From assembly GCF_000003815.2 (NCBI RefSeq), contig NC_049995.1, positions 10,848,227 to 10,912,226 on the forward strand: a stretch of DNA of 64,000 nt. The letters are read 5' to 3'. This DNA comes from Branchiostoma floridae (Eukaryota; Chordata; Leptocardii; Amphioxiformes; Branchiostomatidae). The translations under genes were made by a program, and so were the position numbers. The notes under the pieces were generated by a model. It had not been told where the DNA came from, did no database searches, and worked only from the letters and a program-made list of their open reading frames with translations. Of this stretch, positions 23,501-38,500 are shown piece after piece (positions within the stretch are counted from its first letter, which is position 1; each line of letters starts with the position of its first letter).

Positions 23501-26500
23501 CTTTTAAACTTTCATTCTGTTTTATGCTGCATTTTCACAATTTTAGGCATAGATATTTCTACTGGTAATTCAATACAAATGCTGTCCTCTTCTTCCACTT
23601 ATCTATTAGATAGACAGTTAATGCTGACTGCTCTCTAAGGTGTGTATTTCTGATGTCTTTACTATTTCTAAGCCCTCTGCTTTTTTTAATACTAGACTTT
23701 CTTCTGCACTTTTCCATCTCCTGATCTTTTTACTTCATGGTAGTAAGAAATAAGAAAAGAAGATTGTTGTGTTTTTCTCAAAAAAATCTATTGCCATTTC
23801 CAGACCATGTACGGTGACCTAACCGTGGCAGATGGGTTCTACGGAGGGAGCAAAGGTCGAAGGTGGAAGGTTGACTGGAACAGGGCTCCTCAGCCAATCC
23901 AGGTCAAGCTCCAGTGTATGAGAGGGGTCAAGGACAAGCTTCCAGGTAAGGGTCAAAAGTTATTAGATTTGTACAGATGAAATCAAATGGTACATTTTGG
24001 CATTATTTGCAAACTGGTCAAATTCCAGAAAACATATATTTTGTTGTGAAATTTCATAGTTTTTAATGCCTTGAATGTGTGAAGTTCTGTGGTCAAAATC
24101 ATTGATACCGGGTACAATCATTTTTTGTGATGGGAAAAATTGAGGCAATTTCTCCGATCCTAGACGGATACTTTTAAATTTTGTCTAAAATTTGTTTTGC
24201 ATAACCCATAAACTAATTTTTGAGCGCACATTGTACTTTCACACACATCAGTATTGTACTGAAAATACATTTAAAGCTATCTGATACCTGACTGATATCA
24301 TTGATCTACTTACACTGGGATGGACTCCTACTTGTTTTGATAGCTGTGGTGTGTTCTTTAGCAATTGTGAGGTCTTAGAATCCTTTCAAACATGTGACCT
24401 AATGTTATGGCTTAACGTCACCTAACTGTATCATCACAATTTGATCGTCTCCTAATTTCACAACAGTTGGTCGTTACGTGCTGCTGGTCTCGCTGTACGA
24501 CCGCCTGGGTGGTCATGTGATGCGCTGGTCCAACCTGAAGGGACAGCAGTGGGGCGGGGCCACCCTGCCTGTCAACCATGACGGACACTTCTGGAATGCT
24601 GAACTCAAGGTTACACTCCTAAATGGCTAAATGGACTCTCCTTTTTTGAGATTCATTCGCTCTCGTTTTTAAAAAAAGATTGGAAATCAAATCAACATGA
24701 AAACTGATAGGGGGACATCTGCATGTAACTGCGTAGGTCTTACAATTTTCGAGAGTGAACATGCAAAGCCTGAAGTAAATGAGCCCCCCCCCCATTTTGT
24801 CATATTGTCCTCTTGCTTGATTATTACAATTATTATAAAGATAAATAACAGTGAATTTAGGTTTAATCATAAGCAGTGCACAGAAGCATTGTTGAAGTAA
24901 CTGTAGTAGTACAAAATGTAGCTGCAGTATGCAGTATTTTGAATTAGTTATTCAATCATAATTATTATGATGTAGGGAGATTACATGATTTTAAAATCTT
25001 TCTTGAATGCTCTGATCCACAGTTTGACCAGAGCGTCTTCACTGTGCTGCCACCAAAGCCCGACGTTCGTCCGGGAATGATCCTGACCTTTGAACTCTTC
25101 TTGCTGCGTGGTGCGGTGGTCCCGACAGACCGCGTGGTCTGCTGGGGCAGTTTCCCCATCTGTGACGGACAGTTTGACATCATAGAGGGAAAGTAAGCCC
25201 AACCGTTGCAAATTGCGGGTTTTCAACAAATTGTGGATGATACTTTATGACAAAATGAGATATAAGGCCTCAGTTTTATATTGTATTATGGGCCAGTTAT
25301 CCACTTTGTAGCCATGTGAATGTAGTAGATTGAGAAGAAGTGAGAATACGGTGTCACCTAAAAAGTCAGTCATGATGTACATCTTGTGCCAGGAAGTAGA
25401 GTTCAGAGTTGTTTATCAGAAATAACAGATATTCCAGGTCAGAGGGTCAATAGAAGAGAATACTACTTCATGGAGACTGAGGCATTGTTTTTGGTCTGTC
25501 TGTGTTTTTGAAAGAACGGTATTATACATTTTCCATAATTATACTACTAGTCACATTCACCATGATAGAAGAAAGATCATAAGAAGCGATAATGGACACA
25601 TGTAATGTTTTCACAATTAATGAACTACAATGTACATTTTACAATATTGATACATTTTGCACATTCAAGAAACTAGATGTTCCATGGAGGCATTAGTCTG
25701 ATTAGATCTTTTAACTCAAGGTGTTTTTATAGAAAAGATATAGTCTACTGTTACACAGGAACAGTATACACATTTGTCAAGACACTAAATATAGTCGGAT
25801 CTCAATGAGATGAATACCTTCTGTTGCAGGTACAAGTGCCCGTTCCTACGCGGTGACATGGACCTCCGGATCGACAAACATGAGAAGATGGAGGAGCTGA
25901 TGGCCTCTGACCTGGACCACTGGCTCGGCAACCTCTACTTTGAGGTCATCAAACTTCCCAGGTATGCTAAAAATGATTATCATAACTAAGAATTTCATCT
26001 TTAGTTTGTAAGCAGTTATGTTGAACTTCTTAACTTTACATTCTATCTTGTACATCTAACATGTACAAAGCCGATACTTTGAGGGTTAATTTTTCCCTGT
26101 TACCCACAGGTACAATGTATCTGACAGAACAGATTGAAGGAGTACAAGGTGATACTTATGGAGTTAATCTTTTTTTTGCCCACAGGTACCTGGCAAGACA
26201 GAAAGAGTACGAGGTTGAGCTTTATGTGACATTTTGAGGGTTAATTATGCCTGTGTTACCCACAGGTACCTGGCAAGACAGAAAGAGTACGAGGTGGAGC
26301 TTTATGTGACATTTTGAGGGTTAACTTCTTCCATGTTACCCACAGGTACCTGGCGGGACAGAAAGAGTACGAGGTTGAGCTTTATGTGACATTTTGAGGG
26401 TTAACTTCTTCCATGTTACCCACAGGTACCTGGCAGGACAGAAAGAGTACGAGGTTGAGCTTTATGTGACATTTTGAGGGTTAACTTCTTCCATGTTACC

Positions 26501-29500
26501 CACAGGTACCTGGCAGGACAGAAAGAGTACAAGGTTGAGCTTTATGTGACATTTTGAGGGTTAACTTCTTCCATATATATATATGCATGTTACCCACAGG
26601 TACCTGGCAGGACAGAAAGAGTACGAGGTTGAGCTTTATGTGACATTTTGAGGGTTAACTTCTTTCATGTTACCCACAGGTACCTGGCAGGACAGAAAGA
26701 GTACGAGGTTGAGCTTTATGTGACATTTTGAGGGTTAACTTCTTCCATGTTACCCACAGGTACCTGGCGGGACAGAAAGAGTGCGAGGTTGAGCTTTATG
26801 TGACATTTTGAGGGTTAACTTCTTCCATGTTACCCACAGGTACCTGGCGGGACAGAAAGAGTACGAGGTTGAGCTTTATGTGACACTTTGAGGGTTAATT
26901 TTGTCTGTGTGACCCACAGGTACCTGGCAGGACAGAAAGAGTACGAGGTTAAGCTTTATGTGACATTTTGAGGGTTAATTATGTCTGTGTTACTGTAACA
27001 GGTACCTGGCGGGACAGAAAGAGTACGAGGTTAAGCTTTATGTGACATTTTGAGGGTTAATTATGTCTGTGTTACTGTAACAGGTACCTGGCGGGACAGA
27101 AAGAGCACGAGGTTGAGCTTTATGTGACATTTTGAGGGTTAATTTTGTCTGTGCTACAGGTACCTGGCGGGACAGAAAGAGTACGAGGTTGAGCTCCAGT
27201 TCTCGGCGCAGCTCCTGTCTCACCCCGACCGTGTACAGGATGCGGAGGAGAACCGTGACGGCGAGGATCCCCTGCCTGGATCACGCCTGGATCTCAGCTC
27301 ACGATCCAGCACTGGTGAGAGCTGCGTTTGCAACTCTGCAAATCTGTAACAGATGCTTAGGGCTGGCGCCAATCTCCATTAATGTAACCCTTGGGCTACA
27401 AATTTGTGCAAGCCACTACAGGTCCGCTGGTAGTGATGTGTGTTTAACTCCTATACTCTTCCTCATTAGTGCTTAGTGCTAAGCAGAGAAAGCAGCATGT
27501 ACCATTTTTAAAGTCTCTGGTATGACTCAGCCCGGGATCGAACTTACGACCTCCCGAATGCAAGGCAACACTCTACCCTCTTAGCCATTGCACTTTTGCC
27601 AGTCATTCCCATTGTGTTCACATTTTTCAACTGCAGACTAAAATCACAAACTGTTTTGATTTTTAATGTACAAAATGTCGTAATAAGCCTGATTCTTCCC
27701 ATGTTGCTAAATCAAGTTGCCACAGATGTGCCACTAAGCCTTGTATGGAACTCAGATCTTGCTGAATCTATTTCCTAATCCTGGATAGTATCTTAAACGT
27801 CTGACTGTTTCCAAAATCATATCCAGCTGATTAAGGAACTGATTTTTGACGTATCTTATTACTGGATGTCTTACTTTATTGACGTATTAACTCAACATCT
27901 TAAATGTCATCCACAGGTGGCAGTCATCGAGGGTCAAGGGTCAGCCTGAACTCCCAGAGCATGATGGGAAGTACATCTGACCCCGGTGAGGGCCCCAGTA
28001 AGATGGTGGACCTACAGAATGGGCAGAAGGACAGGATGGGGAGCGCAGCTGATGTGGTGGGTACTGACAAATATGGAGGGCATATTGTCCATTCTATATC
28101 ATTGTGTGTATATAGCTACTATAGTTACCTATGGTATTATGCAAGAGTTTTGTCTATATTAGGTAAGTGCTGTCAGCAAATTCATATATTTTACTACACA
28201 ACCTATCCTAAGAAACCTAAATGCATTATCTACATGCAGCTATCTTTTGAAACAAGAAATCTTTTCAAAAAAGCTGTGCCTTGCCGCGTGGTAGGAATAT
28301 CGTCAGGAAAAAGCGGGTCGGCACTTCAAGCCCGGCAAGGCAAAATGTTGTGCGTTGGCGTGCAGTAGGGATAATTTGCTTGTCTGCTAAATACGTATTA
28401 TGGTAGCCAAAGCCTTGTATTATCTGTTAATCTTGTTGTAAATATATGTAGGTGTCTTAAAATATGATGTTGCATTTTCTGACCCTCGACAACTAATAAA
28501 TATGAAATAATTAGACCTTATTTCAAGGATATACAGTAACAATTTTAATTTATTTCATTTCTGTGAAAGGATAGCTGAGTGAGTACTGTATGGTTAGCAG
28601 GAGTTCAGGTACTTTGGTCAGCTGAGAGGGTACAGCATGCACAGCAGGCGTCCAGGTATTGTGGCCAGATGAGTGGGTACTGCATGCACAGCAGGAGTCC
28701 AGGTATTGTGGCCAGCTGAGTTAGTACCGCATACACGGCAGGAGTCCAGGTACTGTGGTCAGCTGAGTGGGTACTGCATGCACAGCAGGAGTCCAGGTAC
28801 TGTGGTCAGCTTAGTGGGTACTGCATGCACAGCAGGAGTCCAGGTACTGTGGTCAGCTGAGTTAGTACCGCATACACGGCAGGAGTCCAGGTATTGTGGT
28901 CAGCTGAATGGGTACCGTATGCACAGCAGGAGTCCAGGTACTGTGGTCAGCTGAGTGGGTACTGCATGCATGGCTGGAGTCCAGGTACTGTGGTCAGCTG
29001 AGTGGGTAATGTATGTATGGCAGGAGTCCAGGTACTGTGGTCAGCTGAGTGGGTATTGCATGCATGGCTGGAGTCCAGGTACTGTGGTCAGCTGAGTGGG
29101 TACTGCATGCGTGGCTGGAGTCCAGGTACTGTGGTCAGCTGAGTGGGTATTGCATGCATGGCTGGAGTCCAGGTACTGTGGTCAGCTGAGTGGGTACTGC
29201 ATGCGTGGCTGGAGTCCAGGTACTGTGGTCAGCTGAGTGGGTACTGCATGCACAGCTAGAGTCCAGGTACTGCGGTCAGCTGAGTGGGTACTGCATGCAC
29301 AGCAGGAGTCCAGGTACTGCAGTCAGCTGAGTGGGTACTGCATGCACAGCAGGAGTCCAGGTACTGTGGTGAGCTGAGTGGGTACTGCATGCACAGCTAA
29401 AGTCCAGGTACTGCGGTCAGCTGAGTGGGTACTGCATGCACAGCAGGAGTCCAGGTACTGTGGTGAGCTGAGTGGGTACTGCATGCACAATTTGAGGTAC

Positions 29501-32500
29501 TGTGGTAAGTTGAGAGGGTACTATATGAATGACTGCAGTTCAGGTATATGTACTATGGTAAGATTGAACAATTAGTTAAATTTCTTGTGTCAACATTAAA
29601 ACCAACGGAATGAGCGTATGCATTTGTGATTGATAGAATACTAGGTGTTTCTAAACATATGACTGAAGGGTAGCACCCTAAATTTCATTACATTCTTCAC
29701 AATTTGTGGTAGAGGGGATCTGCTACCCTCCTCCACCGACAGCTTTAATTTTTTTGTCATTGTGACCAAAATGAAGGCATTACAACAAACAGTCCCGAGA
29801 AGACACTTAAAGATTGGCAAACGTTAGTTGGTAAGCAAGAAACTAAGACACGCATGTAAATAGAAAGACTGGGGAGGGGGGCGGTTTTGTTTCACTTCGT
29901 CTTTTCGGTTTTATGAAATTTATGAAATTATGTTTACAGCCGGACAAACCACAGTGTCATTTATTACACTTCTCAATAATGTGTTAACCTATAGTGTCAG
30001 GGAAGTACCATCAAGGTAACAAAAATTTCCGACAATGCACAAAGCAAAGTCATCTACGGAAGATGATGACTGGCCACAACAAAAACACCGAATAAAAACG
30101 ATAATTTGTGGAACCACTACGATAGAACTAGGAGTTTGACATACTGAGTAGGTAGAATTTTATCTTACATATTCTAAGACGTTAAATTTTCCTTCTGAAT
30201 TCCCGATAACTTTAAAGAAAGGATATATAATGAAGACTAGAAAATTTAGTACGTACCACAGGCCTGAGGTCTCTAACTGGAGTTTCTCACCGATAGCAGG
30301 CACGCGTTCTGAAAATGCGTCGCATACAGAAAATGCATTGCAAACAAACAATTATTGCTTGCGACAGGACTTGGGTTAGTATTTAAAATGTAAATAGTGA
30401 CCCGCAAATATTATTTATTACGACTTTTCGTGTAACGCTTTGAGCTCGCATTCTACTGAACTCAAGTTAGCGTTTTGCTGCGGTCATACGTTCTTGAGAC
30501 GTTTTAATGACGTCATTGCCTACTTATATATTCACATACAATGCATTGGTCTGATTAGGCATTTATTTCATCTTTATGAATAGCTTTTAATGCAAATTGT
30601 TATGTAAGATAATTCACTTGATAATATTTTACTACAATGGATCTGAAATATCACCATACAACGCTTCATTCATTCGATGTAACCAGATGTTAAGAGGCTT
30701 TCAGTACCGACCAACTGTTATCAAATACGTAAAACGGAGGTATAAATCTTGACGGGGATGTACTGTTGGTCGCCTAAGCCGTAAGTTTGTCCACGAGAAA
30801 GAGAACTGGGAAGGGACTTCGGAAGGGCCTTTGGAAGGGCTGGGTTAACATTGTTTGAACCATTGATGCATCCAACCATCCAACCAAGAAAATAGTGGCC
30901 ACAAGGCCATGCCGCTGCCGCGGCAAGGCAAAAAATTCACTCCATTCTACAGTCAATAGTGCTGTACAAATTGGTTATAGTATCTCAAAGAATCTGCCTA
31001 GTTGGAAGCAATAGGCTGATTCAATAGCACTGCCCATCCCCGTCAGAATGTAGACAAACATGCAGAAAAAGAATCTAAAAATGTATAATTTGACAGACAT
31101 TACACATGTACTTTCTCATTGGTTTAACTGCTAATTGCTGTTCTCTCATTGGTTGAATCACTAATTGTGATGGACAGTTGGGATCTGTCTATTGGTCATC
31201 AAAATGAAGTTCAATCTGTTTGCAAAAAGGATGAGGAGAAGAAGGGACTGGACCGTGTTGCCATGCCATGCCCGGCGACTGTGATGGGGTCGCGTAAGGT
31301 CGTGGAGAAGGAGATGAAGCTGAAACACTCGGACAGCGAAGCTAGCAGCTCCGACGACGAGAACGATAACAGCTTCCTGCAGGTCAAGGGTCAACCTGGC
31401 ATGTACTACAAGGTAAGAGAAGCTCACTTTAACACTGGTTGATAATTAATGTTATGTATATCCACAACAATTTAATCTATTGGTTTTAAAAGGAACAAGC
31501 CTTAGGATTATCTCCCACTCAAGTAGCGTGACCACTACATTTCCAGAACACAAGATATCAAATTGACCAAACGTTCCACTGCAGTACTGTAGAAAGCTGC
31601 TAGGAGGCCCATTATACTTGTCTTTTGTTTTCCCTGACCCCTACTCACATACCAAATATAATACAGATCCATCCAAAGCTTCTAATGGTTTATGCTTTCC
31701 ACCTGTCAAACAGACAAATGACACGGAAAACATTTAGAGGCAAACATTACAAAGCTACATATAATTGGATAATGCGCAGTACATGTCCAACAAAGGTTTG
31801 ACAGTGTACCTTGGTTCATACAAGAATAATACTAAGTAGTCAGAGCCATCATTTTCTTGTCAGCCTTGTTTTTGATGAGAAAGAACTTAGTCAAGTTGTT
31901 CTAGGTGGTTTTTAGAATGTGACTGTGTAGTGTTGAGAAACAGTGACTTGAAGCAACGATTTTCTTTGTTTTCACAGCGCCATCTGAACAACCCATCAGA
32001 CGTGTACGCCCGTAAGCTGTACACCATGCTGCCCAAGACTCCGCTGCTGTCCAAACGGCGCAGGAAGAAGCGGCTGACATACCTGGAACAGCTGGCACAG
32101 CACACCTTTGCTGTTCAGTCAGTATATTATTACTTGTTTTTAGTTTGTTTGTCTTGTTAGTTTGTATTACTAGAAAAGCTTTATTTCTTAATGGATATTA
32201 ACATGTTACATTCAGTATTTTCCCGAAGGAGAAAACATTGTTTTTGCTAGTGTGTTCTTCCTCCTAGCAAAAAAGGTTTGCGGAAAAGGCTGGGCTTGCT
32301 ATCACGTCAGGGTACTCAGACTACCCCCGTTCGCAGCCCTAATTCTTTTTTCACTTGCACACACTACTTTAGGGCAAGTGTAATGGTATATGATAGTATT
32401 GTATGCGAGTACATTAATTTTGTAGCTTTAAACAAGGCTAGAGGGAAAACATTCTGCATTTTTGCAAAAACTTTGCCTTTCTATTTTGAATATCTGTTTG

Positions 32501-35500
32501 TTTTGGTGGATGCCCTACAAACATTGGTCCAACTTGCATGATGATCGAGAAAACACCGGGCGCATTACTGTTGAAAATGTCATTGACACTTCACAAACGT
32601 TTTTTCCGATGCAGATTTTTATGCTGTGTGAGAAGGGCATCACAACTATTCCACCAAAACATTGTCTCTTTCATCTTACTAATGACTCTTTTTTTTTTCT
32701 TGCTACAGGAAACCTTTCTCCACCAAAGGCACATACCAGCGCCCTACACACGAGCGCGCCCAGTACCTCACACGGATGTTCCTTGCGGAGATGGGACTGT
32801 CACAGTGGCGCTCTAAGGAGTTCCTGGGAATCCTAGTCATGCTGTTCTTCACCTTCTTCCTGCGAATCTTCCTCCACTACGGAGGGCAGTGGCTCTTTCT
32901 CATGCTACTGCGCATCCCTGTCAACAAGTTAGTGAACTAGAAATTGTTTTGTTTCATTTACTCATTTAGCTATCACATGTAATTGAGACAGTTACTCTTC
33001 ATGGTCTGGAGTAACAATAATTATTGTATTACACAGAAATAAGTATCTGCACCAGCAAACACAGACAGGTTTCCATTTTTAATTACTGTTATTAATTTCA
33101 GGAAAATCGTAAGTAGATGGCACAATGTGGAGCATAGTACATGTTGTTATTGTGCACTATGTGCACTAACTGGAAAGTTTATTTCTCTTCATTTCTGAAC
33201 CTTTTACAGTATCGGTGTTGAAGTTAAATTGAAAAGTGACTGTTGTCATGATCTGGCATTTGCAAGTCTGTGGTACTGTACTGCCAGCTAGTAATCCATG
33301 ATGGTACTGCAGCTTTGGATTCTATCGATTGGCCTATAGAATGAAAGGTGTCAGAAATTCCCAAGTGCCAAGATGGCAGCGTCAACGGATTTAAGATAGG
33401 TTTTGCTATTGCGAACCTTGTTTTGTTTAAAGGACCTTGTGCAGTATTCCTGTGAATCGTTATTTGGTACACATGTCTAAAGCAAAGCGAATCCTGATGA
33501 GACCTCATATAATTGCCTACCTACAGGTTTGAGTTCCTTCCCTACACGGTTAACCTGAACTACCAGAGCTCTCTGCTTCATACACGGGAGGAGATCGCTC
33601 TCATCGTTCTGGGGCCGGCCTTCAACATCCTGTGGTTCTCGCTTCTCGTGGCCCTGTCGTGGGTCAGCCAGCGGGCTCTCGGCTCGTTCCCCGCGCTGTT
33701 CTCCAAGTTTGTGATGGCGACAGGACTGATGGCGTTCCTGGATCCTGTCCTGATCCTGCTGGTGGACTGTGCCTTACAGGTGGGAATTGGATTAGATTAC
33801 ATTGGATTAGATTACATTTTAGATTAGATTAGATTAGATTAGATTAGATTAGATTAGATTAGATTAGATTAGATTAGATTAGATTAGACAGGTCTGATGG
33901 CATTCCTGGATCCTGTCCTGATTCTGCTGGTGGACTGTGCCTTACAGGTGTGGATTGGATTAGATTACATTTCATTAGATTAGATTAGAATTTAGATTAG
34001 AATTTAGATTAGAATTCAGATTAGAAATTAGATTAGAATTTGAATTAGAATTTAGATTAGAATTTAGATTAGGATTTAGATTAGAATTCAGATTAGAAAT
34101 TACTGTAAGTTCATTTAAGTTCGCGAGATTTTTAAGTTCGCGTATTTCGCTGAGAGCTTCTCTTCGCGAAGTCATCTACTCGCGAACATGCATGTTCAAC
34201 ATCGTCCCCCTCCCCACACCTTCCGTCCAAAAATCCAGTCTCAACTACGTGTGTACTATGATAGCAACTTATACCAATGGCAAGACTCAATTGATAACAG
34301 ACCATTCATTCTTTTCAAACCGAAATAAAAGTTAATTCAACACATTAACGATACATGGAGTCATTATTGTATAGATATGTGCCACTGGCGAACGGAGAAA
34401 ACAGAAACTTGTCGGCTTTGTTCAGTAGTACGTGCACGCCGTGGCTGCGATTTACTTAGTACATTTTCCTAGTTTTACTAGATTTCTTCAAGTTATTAAC
34501 GAAGTAAAAATTAAAACTGAGTAGTATTCGTCTTTAAAAGTACAAGAAAAGCTATGGAATTACAGCAGGTTTACAACATAGCTGGGAATTTTCATGACTA
34601 GAAACGTGGCAAACACAACTCCGCTTACATGCCGAAAATAAGACGTTCATTTCATAAATCTGAGTTAGAACTACTGTAAATATGGGAGAGATGAACTCTT
34701 CACCTTCTTGTGTACAACTTGTGTCCACAAATTACGCCGAAAGTTTAAAACTTTAATAGCGCCGTCTTTCACGCCGAAAAAAATTCAAAATGGCGCCCGC
34801 GTCGCTTGGCTTGGCGTGGGGTATCCCGTCAGCCTGTGCGGCAAATGATTGCGACATATCAGGGGTCCTTGGCCCTGTTGCGTTCCGTGCGCTGTCGTCA
34901 AATCGTGGCCGAAATGAGCTGAACAATGAGACAGTGGCTCGGTTGAAACACATTCTTTTATCGAGTACATCAACTTTAGACATTGTTTGAAGGGGAACTA
35001 TGAACTTCAAGGCGTAAATGCCGCCTTTGACGGCATGACTGGTGTTGCGGTGTGGGTGGGAGGGGGGCACTCGCTACCGTCATAGTACCGGATCGTAACT
35101 TTTGAAAAATAATTGAAACACCCGCTCGCGAACTCAAAGATCTCGCGAACTCCTCATTTGCTCAAACTCGCGAAATTAAGTGCTCGCGAACATAAATGAA
35201 CTTACAGTAGATTAGAATTCGGATTAGAATTTAGATTAGAATTTAGATTAGAATTTGGATTAGAATTTAGATTAGAATTTAGATTATACTTGAATTGCAT
35301 AATACATATGGCCTACCCATGACGTAATGTATGCTTTTAATCAGAGCTACTAGTAGCATCTTTTTGGTGCAATGACCCCAGATGACCCCGGTGAATCCAA
35401 AATGGACGTAATGGGGTCTATTGCTGGTATAATATTACCCATGTGATTGTGCACCTCACAGTACAAAACACATTTTGAAACATTCCTCTAAGCACAATTT

Positions 35501-38500
35501 AATTAGAATAGAATCTACAAATGATACTGTAACAATGAATATGAACGAAATGGAAATGCATCAATAAAAACGTAATATAAGAAAAACCTTCAAAATTGTT
35601 TTAACTTATGAAAATTTAGAGCTCTAAAAAGCCCTGCTTTCTTATTAATATGTACTGTATTTTTTGTTTGTCATGACTTTTCAATCATTAACTGACAACA
35701 GGACTTTCTTCCTACATTCCCTTGTTTATGTTTGTGTTTATGATAATGTTTACAGCGTTGGCGTAACCTAGGCGGCAGCATCCCTATCGGCGATGCGTTT
35801 AAGATGTGGTGGCACTTCGACCGCGTGGAGGGTTCGGGAATCGTCAGTGTTCCCATGGTGTTGTTCCTCTACATCTTCACCATGTTCCTCACTGCCACCA
35901 TTCTCTACATGTACTTCCTACGGTAAGAAATATGAAACAAATTGAAGGAGAAAACAGCATTCGGTTTCAGCATACAGACCTGCAGTTTCCTTTAGGAACT
36001 TTTATTCATGCTATGTATACAGTCCTTTTTTAAAAAGTGGCCACTACTGGGTAGTTTAGAGGCTGTTTTTCTGCACTTTTGTCCTGACCTCTAAGTAACC
36101 CTGTAGGACACCCAGCAGCTACCAGGCTATTTTGTGGCACAACCATGCCCCTAGATTTTTTTTATACTCAAGATTAAAATCAACCCAGGACCTGGCAGAA
36201 AATACTGTAGATGCCGTCACTTGATGGTTAAAGCACGGAGAGGTACTCCCACTTTATTCGGGACAAATTTTTTGCTTCAGAGCCCAGCCAGGGCTACATG
36301 AAAATGATTTGTAAAACATCCCAGCCTATACTGAGGCTGAATTGTGTGATACATAACATTTCCTTTTTTTGTTTGACAACAGATAGTGCTCACTTAAACA
36401 CATGGGACCATAGTAAGTCAGCTACACAGACTGATTTTGTCAATGTGGCTTCCTCACTGACAGGGTGCCAAACAAGTGACCCTTGACTGGTTTTGTCAAT
36501 GTGCATGGTGCAATGTGGCTTCCTCAGACTCCCTTACAAGTGACCCTTGACCTTTAACCCCTCCCCAGGTTGCACAACAATGGGCATATGCTGGACATCT
36601 ACCACAATCTTGTAGTGCACTATTGGACCTTGTATTCAATCTGTTACACAGGCTGGTTTTGTCAACGTGGCTTCACTTTACTCCTCCACAGGATGCCTAA
36701 CAAGTGACCCTTGACCTTTAACCCAACAGGTTGCACAACAACGGGCGCATGCTGGACATCTACCACCGCCTGCACGGTCAGGAGGAGGAGTTCTTCGTTC
36801 CGCACGACCTGGAGCTCAGCAACCAGGAGCTGAACTACGTGGTGAAGAAGGCGGAGCAGTGGCGTGGGGAGGAGGGCGAGAGGAGGAAGGTCGCCGTGTA
36901 CGACTACATCTGGGAGGAGGAACAGGTCAGAGGTCAAACATTAGGTGGTCAAACATTGTGGTTGAGTCCCTGTCACACAGCAGAAAATGTCTGTGAACGT
37001 AAATTACAATTACATTTTTAGGGAGCAGTAAATGTTCATCTATATTAGGTCAGGGCTCAAAATACTGGGTGCATGTGCACCCAGGTGCACCCAAAATTGG
37101 AGCTGTGCACCCAATTATTTTCTGTAGGTGCACAGGATTTAGCCAAATGTTTACATAGGCTTATGGTTCCGGTTCGGAGTTTTTTTTAGGATTTGGGGCC
37201 GATTTGACTGTCTCTGAGAAAAGCACTAGAGCTTCTCAAAACATCGTTTTTCGGATAATTCAGTGTTTCCGATAGAAAAGTGTGTGTTGTCGCTGACCGA
37301 CAGACTTATTTGACATTTTCTGTAGAAATGTTATTTTTGGTAAAAAAACATCAAAAATATAAGCTTTTCATCCAAAAATTGCTAATTTGGGGCCATTTTT
37401 TACCGGCCGGTACACGGAAAAAATGAGTTTTCCTGGGATAATGACTGATATGGCAATGAAGGTCAAGACTTCTTCTGTATACTGAGTAAAAAGGAAAAAA
37501 AGTTATCCGATACGTTTTCCGCGAGCTCCGATGGCGCTAAAACACCCAAAACGCACATAGAATGCACGATCTGGGTGATCAGGCGACGAAGCGCTTTACC
37601 GCTATCGCGCGCACTAATACCAGGAAGTGTTCGCCGCACGATCAAATCTCCGACACCATAAAACGCTACGAACAACAAACATTTGGAGAAGTATAAAAGA
37701 TTATAGACTTCTAAAGCGATAGCCGAAAAATCTAGAGCCAAAACTATGGAGACAACCTTGAATTTGCGTCTTATTCTTAGGGACTATTTAGATATCTGGT
37801 CACTTGAAATTCCGAACCGGAACCTTATGTATGTAAAGATATCAAAGTGTACATCATATTCTTAACATCTGGGTGTTAGATAATAAAAATGAGAAAGATA
37901 ATAAAAAATGTCTGTCATGGTACTTGTTAAAGAATTTGATAGCATGTAACTAAATTTTGTTATTAGGTTTTTCTGACATTCTACTTAAATCTAAGTGGTG
38001 CACCCAAAAGAGCACATGATACCTGGTAGCACATGACAGGGTTTTAACCAAAGACCACTGTACAAAGTTAAAGATCCATCCACACTTATCAAATACTAAA
38101 TCTTACCAGTAATGCAAAATTATTAATGCAACATTATTAAGTGAATTAAGCCTTTTAGGGATTCTAAATTTCATTTGTTTTCCATCATGAATTAGAAAGA
38201 TGAATTGTTACCAAAGTATACATAATAATTTGCAAAAACAAAACTGTTTGTGGGTCACACTTGAGCATACTAGTGCATGTATCTTGCTGATATTGAACTT
38301 TTTGTCCATTCCAGGTGGAAGATACCACTTGGGAGGAGGGGGAGCGTGAGGCACAGAAGGCTGGCCGTCGGGAGATCACGACACACCTGTCCATCCACAC
38401 CCTGCACCTGGACGGGCTGCGCGAGCTGTACCGACACTTCCTGCGCCTGCCGGACGGGGCCATAGTGGAGGTTGGCCACATTTTAAAATAGACACCTTAA

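Noticed and set aside
28600..29520. CRISPR-like array
   Set aside because: Units are contiguous and no unique spacers separate them; the genome is eukaryotic.
34790..34990. 66-codon ORF inside the 1.1-kb MITE
   Set aside because: Too short for a transposase and without known motifs.
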